Position numbers and translations under genes: made by a program. The notes beneath the pieces are model-generated. The model ran no database searches, was not told the DNA's origin, and saw only the letters and a program-made list of their open reading frames with translations. From a virus, in the IMG/VR virus record IMGVR_UViG_3300042295_001845, positions 1 to 53,830 of that record: a stretch of 53,830 bases of DNA, one strand, 5' to 3'. Positions 14,523 through 21,999 of the stretch are shown piece after piece; the first letter of the stretch is position 1, and each line of letters starts with the position of its first letter.

Positions 14523-15716
14523 TTAGATTTTGTCTAGGGATTCAATAATAACTTTTTTATTGTTGGAAAGTTCCATTTGTACTGCAAGTAATCCTAAATT
14601 CTTAATACTCTCTTCTGAGTGGAGAGAGTTTTTATACCTACCATAATGGGTCGAATTACTACTAAAAATGGTCTGATTTGCTATGTTTATTGAATAATAC
14701 CCGTCAGCTACGCAAAAATATGAATTTTGTACCATTTCGTCAATTTCTGATTGAGATAAAATTCGGTCTGGATCTCTATGATACTTGTAATCATGTATAA
14801 TATTATCAATAATTGCATTCCACCTGACATGATTTTTACTAAAGACATCTACTGATTTATAGATATCTGGATCATTCGTCTTTAAGAAATATCTTAGATG
14901 AACAGGGTGGTTTCCAGTATTATTTCGACAAATATCATCAATTTCAACTGGAACCATTTCCCATTTTTCATCCTTGTAGAAGCGAACATCACTTAAAATT
15001 CTATCCGAAAGTTCTGCATAATTCGCAACAATTTCCGGAGAATTCAACAATGACAAGTGTTTTACAGAAATGCCCAATCTTATCTTTTCATCCTTGTCCA
15101 CAAAAATAAAAACCTTTTCTTTTTTATGCCGGGAACGACTATAATCAGGCTCGTTATAATCCATTTGATAAAAGTCATATCGACCCATATAAATTACATC
15201 TTCGCCTTTTTTAGTTTTATATGAAAGACCTGCTTTTAATTCCCGTGCTGAAATTTTTGTTTCTAATCTTTTAGTATATGCAACAGAATCGACGTATTCC
15301 TGACTATTAGTTGGTAGTAACACCAATTCTTTACCGCTCCATGCATATACATATTTTCCTTCTAAAACCCGGCGACTGCAATCAGAATGCATCAAAATTC
15401 CAATTAAGTTTTCAGGAGTAATTTCAAATTCTACACCTCTAGAATCATAGATTCGGATATAACTTCTATTGTTTGAAAAGTGACTCCAATTATAACGCTC
15501 AACATTTTTATTAATTACAAACCCGTCCATTGGATTGTTATCCAATTCAATTGGTTCAATATTTTTATCACGCCAACTGTCCCAGCTTTTTTGTTTACGA
15601 AGCACATTTTTTTCATCGTAATAAATGACATATGCTAGTTTTTTAGTAAACGTATCAGTTCTTTCTCGAAACCCGATTTTTAGTTTCTTAGGAATAAAGA
15701 GTTGTTGTGTGGTCAT
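14523..15716 (-). CDS. Unknown large protein (397 aa)
   Basis: Starts M-T-T-Q-Q-L-F-I-P-K-K-L-K-I-G-F-R-E-R-T-D-T-F, mixed alpha/beta, Tyr/Trp-rich, with no catalytic motif that I recognise. First gene of a run of three (15716 to 14069), downstream of a tRNA-Ser/Ser/His block. Coding is clear from length and composition. Confidence 0.7.
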   Translation of the reverse strand: MTTQQLFIPKKLKIGFRERTDTFTKKLAYVIYYDEKNVLRKQKSWDSWRDKNIEPIELDNNPMDGFVINKNVERYNWSHFSNNRSYIRIYDSRGVEFEITPENLIGILMHSDCSRRVLEGKYVYAWSGKELVLLPTNSQEYVDSVAYTKRLETKISARELKAGLSYKTKKGEDVIYMGRYDFYQMDYNEPDYSRSRHKKEKVFIFVDKDEKIRLGISVKHLSLLNSPEIVANYAELSDRILSDVRFYKDEKWEMVPVEIDDICRNNTGNHPVHLRYFLKTNDPDIYKSVDVFSKNHVRWNAIIDNIIHDYKYHRDPDRILSQSEIDEMVQNSYFCVADGYYSINIANQTIFSSNSTHYGRYKNSLHSEESIKNLGLLAVQMELSNNKKVIIESLDKI

Positions 15717-15732
15717 AATTTATAAGTTAAAT

Positions 15733-15825
15733 TGGCGGAAGAGAAGGGGATCGAACCCTTGGACCTTTTTTAGAGATCAGAGATTTAGCAAATCTCCGCA
15801 AAAAACCAGCATTTGCGTCACTTCC
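15733..15825 (-). tRNA. tRNA-Ser (GCT)
   Basis: D-stem GCAAA/TTTGC, anticodon loop TTGCTAA on GAGAT/ATCTC, long variable arm, T-arm AAGGG/CCCTT, CCA. One T-T mismatch in the acceptor. Confidence 0.88.
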
Positions 15826-15833
15826 ATAAAATT

Positions 15834-15922
15834 TGGCGGGAAGCTGAGGAATCGAACCCCAACCTTTTTTAGAGATCCCTCGGTTTTCAAGACCGCGACA
15901 AGCCCAGCTTGCATAACCTCCC
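15834..15922 (-). tRNA. tRNA-Ser (TGA)
   Basis: Acceptor GGGAGGT/GCTTCCC, anticodon loop CTTGAAA, long variable arm containing the same GATCTCTAAAAAAGGT as the adjacent tRNA-Ser, T-loop TTCGATT, CCA. The shared arm suggests duplication or gene conversion. Confidence 0.9.
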
Positions 15923-15989
15923 GTAGCTACTATACATGTTCTTGTGATACGTGCAACAGAAATTTTTATATTTTATTGCACACTCAAGA

Positions 15990-16064
15990 TGGGGGTCTTA
16001 TCGGGAATCGAACCCGATTGGATAGTTCCACAAACTATGGCATCACCAAAATGCTTTAAAACCC
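15990..16064 (-). tRNA. tRNA-His (GTG) with encoded G-1
   Basis: Acceptor GGTTTTA/TAAGACC plus the G-1:C73 pair typical of bacterial tRNA-His. Anticodon loop TTGTGGA on ATAGT/ACTAT, T-arm TCGGG/CCCGA, CCA. Confidence 0.93.
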
Positions 16065-16068
16065 ATAA

Positions 16069-16350
16069 TTACTTAAACTTATTTTTCCATTTAGTCCAGA
16101 AATTTATTTTCTTCTGTGGTTTATTTTTTTTAACAGTATATTCATATTCTATTCCCAATCTAGCCATTAAAATACGCAAAAATAAACCGTGGTATTGTTT
16201 GGGAATTCCTGAAAAATCAAAAGTTCCCGAAACTGCATAACCGCAATAATTTACTACATTTTCAATTTTTACAACTGGAGGAATATTCACCGTTAGTGAA
16301 TCCATTTCAGAAAGTTTAATGCTTACAATTTTTGGTTCTTCCTTATTCAT
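16069..16350 (-). CDS. Unknown protein (93 aa)
   Basis: MNKEEPKIVSIKLSEMDSL..., ending in a Lys/Trp-rich tail. No family recognised. The stop lies 4 nt from the tRNA-His 5' end. Confidence 0.55.
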   Translation of the reverse strand: MNKEEPKIVSIKLSEMDSLTVNIPPVVKIENVVNYCGYAVSGTFDFSGIPKQYHGLFLRILMARLGIEYEYTVKKNKPQKKINFWTKWKNKFK

Positions 16351-16379
16351 ATAAGATTAATATGTTGCGTTTAAACTGT

Positions 16380-16568
16380 CTATTCTTTTTTCCAATTCTT
16401 CAATTCTTCAATTCTTAATCTTAGTTTTTCGATTTTATCTTGAATAGGAGAATTTATCCAAATTAAAAATTCTTCTTCTTTTTTTCGTCTACTACATTCT
16501 ACACAATTTGAATTGTGATGCAAAGTGAATTTTCCACAAATATTACATATTTCATTCGTTGCTCTCAT
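16380..16568 (-). CDS. Small zinc-finger protein (62 aa)
   Basis: C-N-I-C ... C-V-E-C within the first 30 residues, followed by a charged helix with several Glu/Lys/Leu heptads. The start overlaps the end of the 74-aa gene. A zinc-knuckle adaptor is plausible; target unknown. Confidence 0.6.
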   Translation of the reverse strand: MRATNEICNICGKFTLHHNSNCVECSRRKKEEEFLIWINSPIQDKIEKLRLRIEELKNWKKE

Positions 16569-16776
16569 ATTTCAAATCTTTACTTTTTTCTATACTATAT
16601 GTTTTATTAGAATGAACTAAGATTTGATTTGTGAGAAAATTCATTATCTTCCCTCCATCTTTTAAAACTATTGTCCATACATCGTTTTCATGCATTCCAT
16701 TTTCTTTTACATAAATTGCATATCCATCTCCTAATGGAGAGACTACTGGTATCGGATTCTTAAATTCCGTTATCAT
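16552..16776 (-). CDS. Unknown protein (74 aa)
   Basis: A compact beta-type sequence (MITEFKNPIPVVSPLGDGYA...); its last 17 nt overlap the zinc-finger gene, as in a coupled operon. No family recognised. Confidence 0.55.
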   Translation of the reverse strand: MITEFKNPIPVVSPLGDGYAIYVKENGMHENDVWTIVLKDGGKIMNFLTNQILVHSNKTYSIEKSKDLKYESNE

Positions 16777-16777
16777 T

Positions 16778-17527
16778 TTATTTTTCTTTTATTCGTGACC
16801 GATTCATTCGTGAATATGGTGATATTTCTTTAAAATTTATGTTGTATTCTACACACCATTTTTTAATTGTATTTCCCGTTTTCAACCCTAATGAATGAGC
16901 AATTGTTTCCATCGGTTCTTTTTTTATTATCTCTATTAATTGTTCTTTATCTGGTCGCATAGCCAGTCTTCTCTTTTTTCCAGAGCACTGATAACAGCAT
17001 TTATCATTTTTGCAGATATTTTGTCCACAAGAAGAACATTTATAATATTTTTTAAGTTTTTTTCCAGCAAATGTATCTGTCTGTGAATGGCAATTCGGGC
17101 ATAAAAAACATAAATTATTTAATTTATTGTTAATAGAATTGCCATCCATATGTTCTAATTGGAGAACTAGTTTTTTACCATTCCACTCAGAAGAAAGTCC
17201 GCAACTCTTGCACTCATTTTTTATTAGATCAAATTTTAAAATAAATTTTTTAACATTAGTATTAGTAATCCGTTTTCCTGATTCCAATATATTCATGAAT
17301 TTTTCTTTAGACATAGTCCGAGTAACAATACTCGATTCCATTGCCGATAGAAAATGTGAAGAATCAATACTTAATTCTTCAATTCGTCTTTTAGCGGTTT
17401 TAAAATTGTTTCCTTTATTTTGTAAAGAAAAGGTTCTCAACAATTCAGCCATTGACCGACATGTCTTAACTCTTTCAATGAATTGTTCATCTGAAATTGA
17501 CCATATGTTACTTGTTTTTCTCCGCAT
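16778..17527 (-). CDS. HNH endonuclease with zinc fingers (homing type)
   Basis: 249 aa. HNH core L-Q-L-E-H-M-D-G-N ... N-L-C-F-L-C-P-N-C-H-S-Q-T, with supporting C-K-S-C and a further Cys cluster C-S-S-C-G-Q-N-I-C / C-C-Y-Q-C. The N-terminal ~60 and C-terminal ~60 residues look like helix-turn-helix DNA-binding parts (N-T-I-K-K-W-C). Free-standing homing endonucleases of this type are common in T4-like phages. It lies beside tRNA-Gln and the permuted tRNA-like locus. Confidence 0.85.
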   Translation of the reverse strand: MRRKTSNIWSISDEQFIERVKTCRSMAELLRTFSLQNKGNNFKTAKRRIEELSIDSSHFLSAMESSIVTRTMSKEKFMNILESGKRITNTNVKKFILKFDLIKNECKSCGLSSEWNGKKLVLQLEHMDGNSINNKLNNLCFLCPNCHSQTDTFAGKKLKKYYKCSSCGQNICKNDKCCYQCSGKKRRLAMRPDKEQLIEIIKKEPMETIAHSLGLKTGNTIKKWCVEYNINFKEISPYSRMNRSRIKEK

Positions 17528-17586
17528 TCGATTATTTAAAGAGAGTATATAAAAACATCAACTATATTTTACATATCCATTATATG

Positions 17587-17657
17587 TAACCCCTGCTGGT
17601 TACGATCCAACGCTATTCGGATCAAAACCGAATGTACTACCATTATACTAAGGGGCT
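17587..17657 (-). tRNA. tRNA-Gln (TTG), CCA not encoded
   Basis: Acceptor AGCCCCT/AGGGGTT, anticodon loop TTTTGAT on TTCGG/CCGAA, T-arm GTTGG-ATCGTAA-CCAGC. The bases after the discriminator are CAT, not CCA. Confidence 0.88.
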
Positions 17658-17713
17658 GTATTTTAAGTTGTCTTTATATTATTTTTACTCATAACATATA
17701 TTATGATTGTTCC

Positions 17714-17765
17714 AGATTCCAATTTTGTTTCTATACCAAGAATATTTTGTTGCGGTTTGGAATCT
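17714..17765 (-). repeat. Long-range hairpin downstream of permuted tRNA
   Basis: Nine-base inverted repeat AGATTCCAA / TTGGAATCT with a ~34-nt loop, transcribed right after the permuted locus. Confidence 0.6.
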
Positions 17766-17788
17766 TTTACAGATTAATTCTTTTTTAC

Positions 17789-17865
17789 GGATCGGGGTGT
17801 TACCATTACACTACAACAATACTAGAATGTTGGAAGGAATCGAACCTTCTAAACCGATTTGGATT
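17789..17865 (-). tRNA. Circularly permuted tRNA-like gene
   Basis: In transcript order: 3' half first (anticodon stem ATCGG, variable TTTA, T-arm GAAGG-TTCGATT-CCTTC, acceptor CAACATT), a ~5-nt linker, then the 5' half (acceptor ATTGTTG, TA, D-arm GTGTAATGGTAACAC, anticodon stem CCGAT). The acceptor pairs 6 of 7 and the anticodon stem 5 of 5 if the ends are joined. Outside it, TTAC/GTAA and AGATTAAT/ATTAATCT continue the helix. The anticodon is undecided (AATCCAA lies on the 3' side). A promoter lies upstream. Confidence 0.65.
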
Positions 17866-17897
17866 GTAATTTTTCATTGCAGTTATTAATCTTATTC

Positions 17898-17956
17898 AGA
17901 AGTGTTTTATCGTCAAAATAGAAGTTTGATTTTTTTATGTTTGCTGTAACACTTCT
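17898..17956 (-). repeat. Long-range hairpin upstream of permuted tRNA
   Basis: Nine-base inverted repeat AGAAGTGTT / AACACTTCT separated by ~41 nt, between the promoter and the permuted locus. Confidence 0.6.
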
Positions 17957-17967
17957 TGTGTATCCTT

Positions 17968-17995
17968 ACTTTACCACTTTTCTCAGAGAAGTCAA
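17968..17995 (-). promoter_or_regulatory. Sigma70-like promoter for the permuted tRNA locus
   Basis: TTGACT-N16-TAAAGT, ~100 nt upstream of the T-arm half; no protein gene follows before tRNA-Gln. Confidence 0.7.
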
Positions 17996-18022
17996 GGTTT
18001 TTTCGAAGAATCTTGTACTCAT

Positions 18023-18439
18023 TTAACAATCATATTCAAAACCAAGAGATTTAAATATTTCTTTATTAAGATTTTTCATTTTGATTATATTACAAAATTC
18101 TTCAAATGTAGAATTTGGTTTACTCATAGCAAAATCATCATTTCCAGAAGCATATATAAAATTATTGCGAAAACTTATACATATTTTATTTCCTCTGTAA
18201 CAAGGATACCAATCGTCAGAGACAGTTATATATGTTTCATGGGAATTTTTCTTATCCTTTTTTATGGATTCAACCATCTGCTTTAATTTCTTTCTGCCGG
18301 GAACTGGATAATTAACTCTTTTCAGTAATTTATAAAAGAAAGGATTTTCATATGCAAATAAAAAATAATCTCTGCATTGATGAAGGTCTTTTATCTCTGC
18401 CCAAAAAACAATTTTTTTCTGTGCTAATTCAAAAGTCAT
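18023..18439 (-). CDS. Unknown protein (138 aa)
   Basis: Aromatic-rich N-terminal half (F-W-A-E-I-K-D-L-H-Q-C-R-D-Y-F), a basic middle and an acidic C-terminus. No family recognised. It ends at 18023, just upstream of the permuted-tRNA promoter. Confidence 0.6.
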   Translation of the reverse strand: MTFELAQKKIVFWAEIKDLHQCRDYFLFAYENPFFYKLLKRVNYPVPGRKKLKQMVESIKKDKKNSHETYITVSDDWYPCYRGNKICISFRNNFIYASGNDDFAMSKPNSTFEEFCNIIKMKNLNKEIFKSLGFEYDC

Positions 18440-18460
18440 AACTTATAAACAATATCGTTT

Positions 18461-18691
18461 TTATTCTTGCTTAACCTCAAATTTGCTTATATATTCGTCT
18501 AAAATTTCTATAAAATTCGTATGACCTTTAATATCAGCTTCAAGTTCTTTTACACGTTGTTCTGCTGCTCCTTCTTTCAACCATTCACTATTTGCTATGG
18601 ATAAAGTGTAATCGGCGCGAAGTTCTATCAATTTATTACGGATGATATAGTTTATTATTACTTCCGCAGTTTTACGATGTTTTTCTTTCAT
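18461..18691 (-). CDS. Unknown helical protein (76 aa)
   Basis: Almost entirely helical with heptad-like Leu/Glu (E-Q-R-V-K-E-L-E-A-D-I-K). Overlaps the phosphatase gene by 20 nt, so probably co-translated. Function unknown. Confidence 0.6.
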   Translation of the reverse strand: MKEKHRKTAEVIINYIIRNKLIELRADYTLSIANSEWLKEGAAEQRVKELEADIKGHTNFIEILDEYISKFEVKQE

Positions 18692-19130
18692 AGTATTCTT
18701 TCATCAAATTGAACAATGTAGGATTAGGAATTGAATGATTTTTTGAAAAAGGAATCCAATGATAACCAAGAATTTCTTCGCAGAATTTAGCAACTGCACC
18801 ACTGCGGCTAATTCCTGCAACACAATTAACTATTACATTACTACCTTTGTTTTGCAAGAGAAAATCAACAATCTTTTTGGCATCTTCAGGAGAAGGTGCT
18901 TTATAAGCATATTCTTCATCATCTTTTTCCAAGTCATAAAAGTTTATTTGTAATCTCGGAATTTCCATTAAAAATGGACTAATCTTAGCCAAATAAACAC
19001 CCGGATCATTTATACTGACCCAAATTGTGTTTTCCAATACTACTTCGAAATCTTCCGTATAGTAATATGGCATATTTGCCACAAATGGAAATTTCTCGTT
19101 TTCAAATATTTCTGTATTTAACTGGTTCAT
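18672..19130 (-). CDS. Dual-specificity / tyrosine phosphatase-like protein
   Basis: 152 aa. Active-site loop V-N-C-V-A-G-I-S-R-S-G-A-V matches C-x5-R-S; the usual His before Cys is Asn. An upstream Asp for general acid (F-Y-D-L-E-K-D-D-E-E) is available. The fold order fits small DSPs. Substrate unknown: phosphoprotein or phosphorylated RNA ends are both possible. It is the first gene after the tmRNA. Confidence 0.75.
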   Translation of the reverse strand: MNQLNTEIFENEKFPFVANMPYYYTEDFEVVLENTIWVSINDPGVYLAKISPFLMEIPRLQINFYDLEKDDEEYAYKAPSPEDAKKIVDFLLQNKGSNVIVNCVAGISRSGAVAKFCEEILGYHWIPFSKNHSIPNPTLFNLMKEYYERKTS

Positions 19131-19132
19131 TT

Positions 19133-19576
19133 TGGTGGAGGTGAGGGGAGTCGAACCCCTGTGTTTAACAATCTAATTTAACAATTCTACACGCTTAGAT
19201 ATTTCGCAATTTCTGAGACTTTGGGTTTGCTGGCATATCAACCGATTTTTTTGAGTCATTACCCGCTATTACAAAAAGCTAATAGCTACCTGCATTTTTT
19301 GTTCTATGTATATTAGAATGCTTTTATACAACCTATTTTTAGACCTCAATAATTTTAATAGTATCCATTATTGTTTAACTTAGGCAACCATTTCCATTTC
19401 TTCGACACCGACGAATTCGTCTGCATTGTTGAAAATGTATTCAGCTTGCGCTAGTAGGGCATTGACTTCTGCGTCTTCTGCTTTTATTTGTTTTGATCAG
19501 CTTTTAAAGTAGCCAACTGATCAACTACTACGTGCTATGTTAATTTCAACCATTAAGTCGAAACCAAAACACCCCC
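19133..19576 (-). ncRNA. ssrA: tmRNA (transfer-messenger RNA), one-piece
   Basis: The 5' end GGGGGTG pairs with CACCTCC at the 3' end, leaving a G3-U70 pair (alanine identity) and encoded ACCA. The 5' segment holds the conserved GGTTTCGACTT; the 3' T-arm is GGGG-TTCGACT-CCCC. PK1 is explicit: AGTAG/CTACT interleaved with TTGATCAG/CTGATCAA. Eleven nt after PK1 comes the resume codon GCA and a 33-codon tag. 444 nt, longer than the E. coli molecule. It would rescue ribosomes stalled on phage or cleaved host mRNAs. Confidence 0.93.
19380..19481 (-). CDS. tmRNA proteolysis-tag reading frame (33 aa)
   Basis: Reads from the resume GCA as AEDAEVNALLA... and ends ...EEMEMVA before TAA. It is three times longer than the E. 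coli tag (10 codons), strongly acidic, and ends Met-Val-Ala instead of Leu-Ala-Ala. The spacing of 11 nt from PK1 supports GCA as the first codon; a later AAT after GAAGTC is a possible alternative. Confidence 0.8.
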   Translation of the reverse strand, partial: AEDAEVNALLAQAEYIFNNADEFVGVEEMEMVA

Positions 19577-19588
19577 ATTTACTGGATT

Positions 19589-19867
19589 TTACAATCCAAA
19601 TCTTTGTGCATCTTCCTTACTAATCAAGACTACAACATTATTTATATTGTTTTCTTCTAAAGTGCGAACTCGTTCGCTATATTCTTCATACCATTCATTA
19701 TAAAACATTTTTATTTTATTCTTTTCACAAACATCACGTACACTCGGAGCATATTCTAATTTATAATAATAAATATCGAATTTTTTCTTAGTAAGAATGT
19801 GTGCCATTTCGAATTTTCGAATAGTTCCTTCCAAAAATAATTGTTCTATTTCATGTTCAGATAACAT
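19589..19867 (-). CDS. Unknown protein (92 aa)
   Basis: MLSEHEIEQLFLEGTIRKFEM..., then a short Rossmann-like stretch (N-N-V-V-V-L-I-S-K-E-D-A). First gene on the transcript that continues into the tmRNA. TAAATT ends 8 nt before the ATG. No family recognised. Confidence 0.6.
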   Translation of the reverse strand: MLSEHEIEQLFLEGTIRKFEMAHILTKKKFDIYYYKLEYAPSVRDVCEKNKIKMFYNEWYEEYSERVRTLEENNINNVVVLISKEDAQRFGL

Positions 19868-19875
19868 ATTAATTA

Positions 19876-19903
19876 AATTTACGACATTCTTCTAGAAAGT
19901 CAA
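19876..19903 (-). promoter_or_regulatory. Sigma70-like promoter (19867 gene and tmRNA)
   Basis: TTGACT-N16-TAAATT; 8 nt from the -10 box to the ATG. Nearest promoter upstream of the tmRNA. Confidence 0.7.
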
Positions 19904-19971
19904 GTAAAAAATATTATAAAATATATAATTAAAATATTTGGAATAATATGGTCTATAATATAAGTATATGT

Positions 19972-20820
19972 ATGCAAGAAAACTTTTTTGAAATTATTAA
20001 TGATGAAACTAAGGCTTATATTTTAGGATTTTTATATGCGGATGGTTGTTTTACTTCAAAAAATAATCGAATTAATGTGAATCTATCGGTAAAAGACTCA
20101 GATTTATTGAAGCACATGAGTATCGTATTATTAGGAGAAGATAAAACAAAAATTGATACTAAACAATACACATCATATATAAAGAATCGACCTATAAAAT
20201 CGAAAGGATTTATAAGACTTCAAATATATAATAAAAAAATGGTCAATGATTTAATCAAAACTGGTAACGAATCGCCCAAATCATTAACATTAACTTTTCC
20301 ATTAAATTTAGATTCTTCATTGTATAATCATTTTATAAGAGGATATTTTGATGGAGATGGCTGTTTGAGTATAAAATCCAATTCTAAAAATAATGTGAAG
20401 AGAGCAACAATTGCTATTTTGAGTAGTTTTTCTTTTTGTGATAAATTAAAAGATATCATCGAAAATCTTTTAAATATAACTACAAATATCATTAAAAAAG
20501 GTAAAATTCATGTATTAGAAATAAATGGGAATAAACAAGTCGAAATATTCACTGATTGGATGTATAAAGATTGCACTATAAAATTAGAAAGAAAATATGA
20601 AAAATATTTAGAATTAAAAAAACTACGAATCAAAGCCACTAAATATTATTCTGAATCTTCTTCCAAGTATAAAAATATTACATATGATAAAACCCGAAAT
20701 AAATGGATTGCATGTTGTAGATTACCACTCGAAAAAAGAACTAAACATATCGGTAGATTTGAAACAGAAGAGCAGGCATATGTAGCTCAACAAGAATATT
20801 TAAGAAATATTAGCATTTAG
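19972..20820 (+). CDS. LAGLIDADG homing endonuclease with AP2-like tail
   Basis: 282 aa from ATG 19972. Two LAGLIDADG motifs, Y-I-L-G-F-L-Y-A-D-G-C-F and F-I-R-G-Y-F-D-G-D-G-C-L, about 105 residues apart, as in monomeric enzymes. The last ~55 residues (Y-K-N-I-T-Y-D-K-T-R-N-K-W ... G-R-F-E-T-E-E-Q-A-Y) look like an AP2/ERF DNA-binding domain. It is the only plus-strand gene between 9.6 and 33.5 kb, next to the tmRNA, and converges on an HNH gene. A mobile insertion. Confidence 0.88.
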   Translation: MQENFFEIINDETKAYILGFLYADGCFTSKNNRINVNLSVKDSDLLKHMSIVLLGEDKTKIDTKQYTSYIKNRPIKSKGFIRLQIYNKKMVNDLIKTGNESPKSLTLTFPLNLDSSLYNHFIRGYFDGDGCLSIKSNSKNNVKRATIAILSSFSFCDKLKDIIENLLNITTNIIKKGKIHVLEINGNKQVEIFTDWMYKDCTIKLERKYEKYLELKKLRIKATKYYSESSSKYKNITYDKTRNKWIACCRLPLEKRTKHIGRFETEEQAYVAQQEYLRNISI

Positions 20821-21411
20821 AAAAATAGACCATTCCTCCCGATAAATATCAAATATCATTCCATTCTTAGGTTTTGTAGGTTTCCATAGAAGTTTCAATC
20901 CACACTCTTTTGGTGTACGATTACCTTTCCATGTATTAAGAGTTTTGTCACATGTTATTAGATTTTCCCATGTGTTCTCTCCTCCCCTGCTAGAAGGAAT
21001 TATATGATCGGTAGATACGTTATTTTTATCCAAAATCTTTCCCGTGTATCCGCAGGTATAATTGTCCCGACGCCAGATATTAGCTTTAGTAGGGAAAACT
21101 ACTTTTTTATGAACAATTTTATCATATTTGCTGCAAACCACAATTGGCGGCAACCGATAAACATTTTTTGCACTACGAACATATTCATCAAATTCACGAA
21201 TAGGCAGAGATTCCCATTCTTTGAATGAACGAACAACATTCATATAAGAAATCTTTGTTTTATCAACATTCCCATTTTCATCAAATTCATAATTTATATC
21301 CATAGGATAACACACCCCAGATACAATGTCCACCATAACATCCTTCCAGTTTGCTGTAGCAATTGGAAAATAGCTGGCATTCAGTTTTAGAATTTCTTGT
21401 CTAGCACTCAT
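20800..21411 (-). CDS. HNH endonuclease (203 aa)
   Basis: HNH motif: I-W-R-R-D-N-Y-T-C-G-Y-T-G ... V-S-T-D-H-I-I-P-S-S-R-G-G ... W-E-N-L-I-T-C-D-K-T-L-N-T-W-K-G-N. N-terminal part of unknown fold. Its last 21 nt overlap the 3' end of the LAGLIDADG gene on the other strand, so the extreme C-terminus may have been rewritten by that insertion. Promoter abuts the ATG. Confidence 0.85.
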   Translation of the reverse strand: MSARQEILKLNASYFPIATANWKDVMVDIVSGVCYPMDINYEFDENGNVDKTKISYMNVVRSFKEWESLPIREFDEYVRSAKNVYRLPPIVVCSKYDKIVHKKVVFPTKANIWRRDNYTCGYTGKILDKNNVSTDHIIPSSRGGENTWENLITCDKTLNTWKGNRTPKECGLKLLWKPTKPKNGMIFDIYREEWSIFLNANIS

Positions 21412-21418
21412 ATAATGT

Positions 21419-21446
21419 ATGTTACCACATTTGCTTTGTTTGTCAA
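21419..21446 (-). promoter_or_regulatory. Promoter abutting HNH ATG
   Basis: TTGACA-N16-TAACAT; 7 nt from the -10 box to ATG 21411. Confidence 0.75.
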
Positions 21447-21474
21447 GGATTTTTGTTCTATGAACGTATAAAGT

Positions 21475-21786
21475 TTAATTATTAAATGGTAAATTTTTAT
21501 ACTCTAAATATTCTTCTTCAGTTATAACTGTTACATGCTGTACTCCTACAGAATCCGTGTCATCTGGGTAACTTTTGAAATGAAGTGGGTAAATTTCAAA
21601 TGCATAAAAATACTCTTCTCCTTTTTTCCATACATGAATATAAGCCTCGCTTTCAGAAGCGTATACTGTTATATCAGGCAGAAACGGTTTTTCACTATCA
21701 AAATACTTTTTATCACCCGAAGGACTATATTCTCCAACAACAATAAAAATTTTTCTTGGCTGTACTCTTTTTAAATCACATCTCAT
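21475..21786 (-). CDS. Unknown protein (103 aa)
   Basis: Starts MRCDLKRVQPRKIFIVVGEYSPS; beta-rich with many Tyr/Asp (D-T-D-S-V-G-V-Q-H-V-T-V). No family recognised. The region from here to 22000 carries no further convincing gene. Confidence 0.6.
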   Translation of the reverse strand: MRCDLKRVQPRKIFIVVGEYSPSGDKKYFDSEKPFLPDITVYASESEAYIHVWKKGEEYFYAFEIYPLHFKSYPDDTDSVGVQHVTVITEEEYLEYKNLPFNN

Positions 21787-21816
21787 AAAATTATTTTAGG
21801 ACTTATATAAAAATCA

Positions 21817-21991
21817 AATCTCTTTCTTCTCTTCTACCGGATAATTCTGCCGTCTACGGTTTTCAGTTTACGAGTTTATTTTTAAGGTTTAAGCTACAAA
21901 ATTTTAAAGATTAAAGTCTTTATCAATATCGAAGTCATATTCCTTGAAGAATGGTTGGTGGCTTTTTTCTTTCGAAGAGAAGAAAGAGATT
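21817..21991 (-). repeat. Exact 18-bp inverted repeat enclosing 139 nt
   Basis: AATCTCTTTCTTCTCTTC at 21817-21834 and its exact reverse complement at 21974-21991. A transcript would close a large stem-loop, with a small CCG-TAGA-CGG hairpin inside. It occupies the otherwise gene-free interval 21787-21999. The frame following the 22000 stop stays open into it for 32 codons. Confidence 0.65.
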
Positions 21992-21999
21992 GAAAATGT

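Noticed and set aside
15990-16064. tRNA-His lacking G-1
   Set aside because: An initial pairing put the first G at position 1; shifting by one gives G-1:C73 and a perfect acceptor.
17700-17995. Permuted group I intron around the tRNA
   Set aside because: The flanks are about the right size, but I see no P7-type core sequences; only simple inverted repeats are supported.
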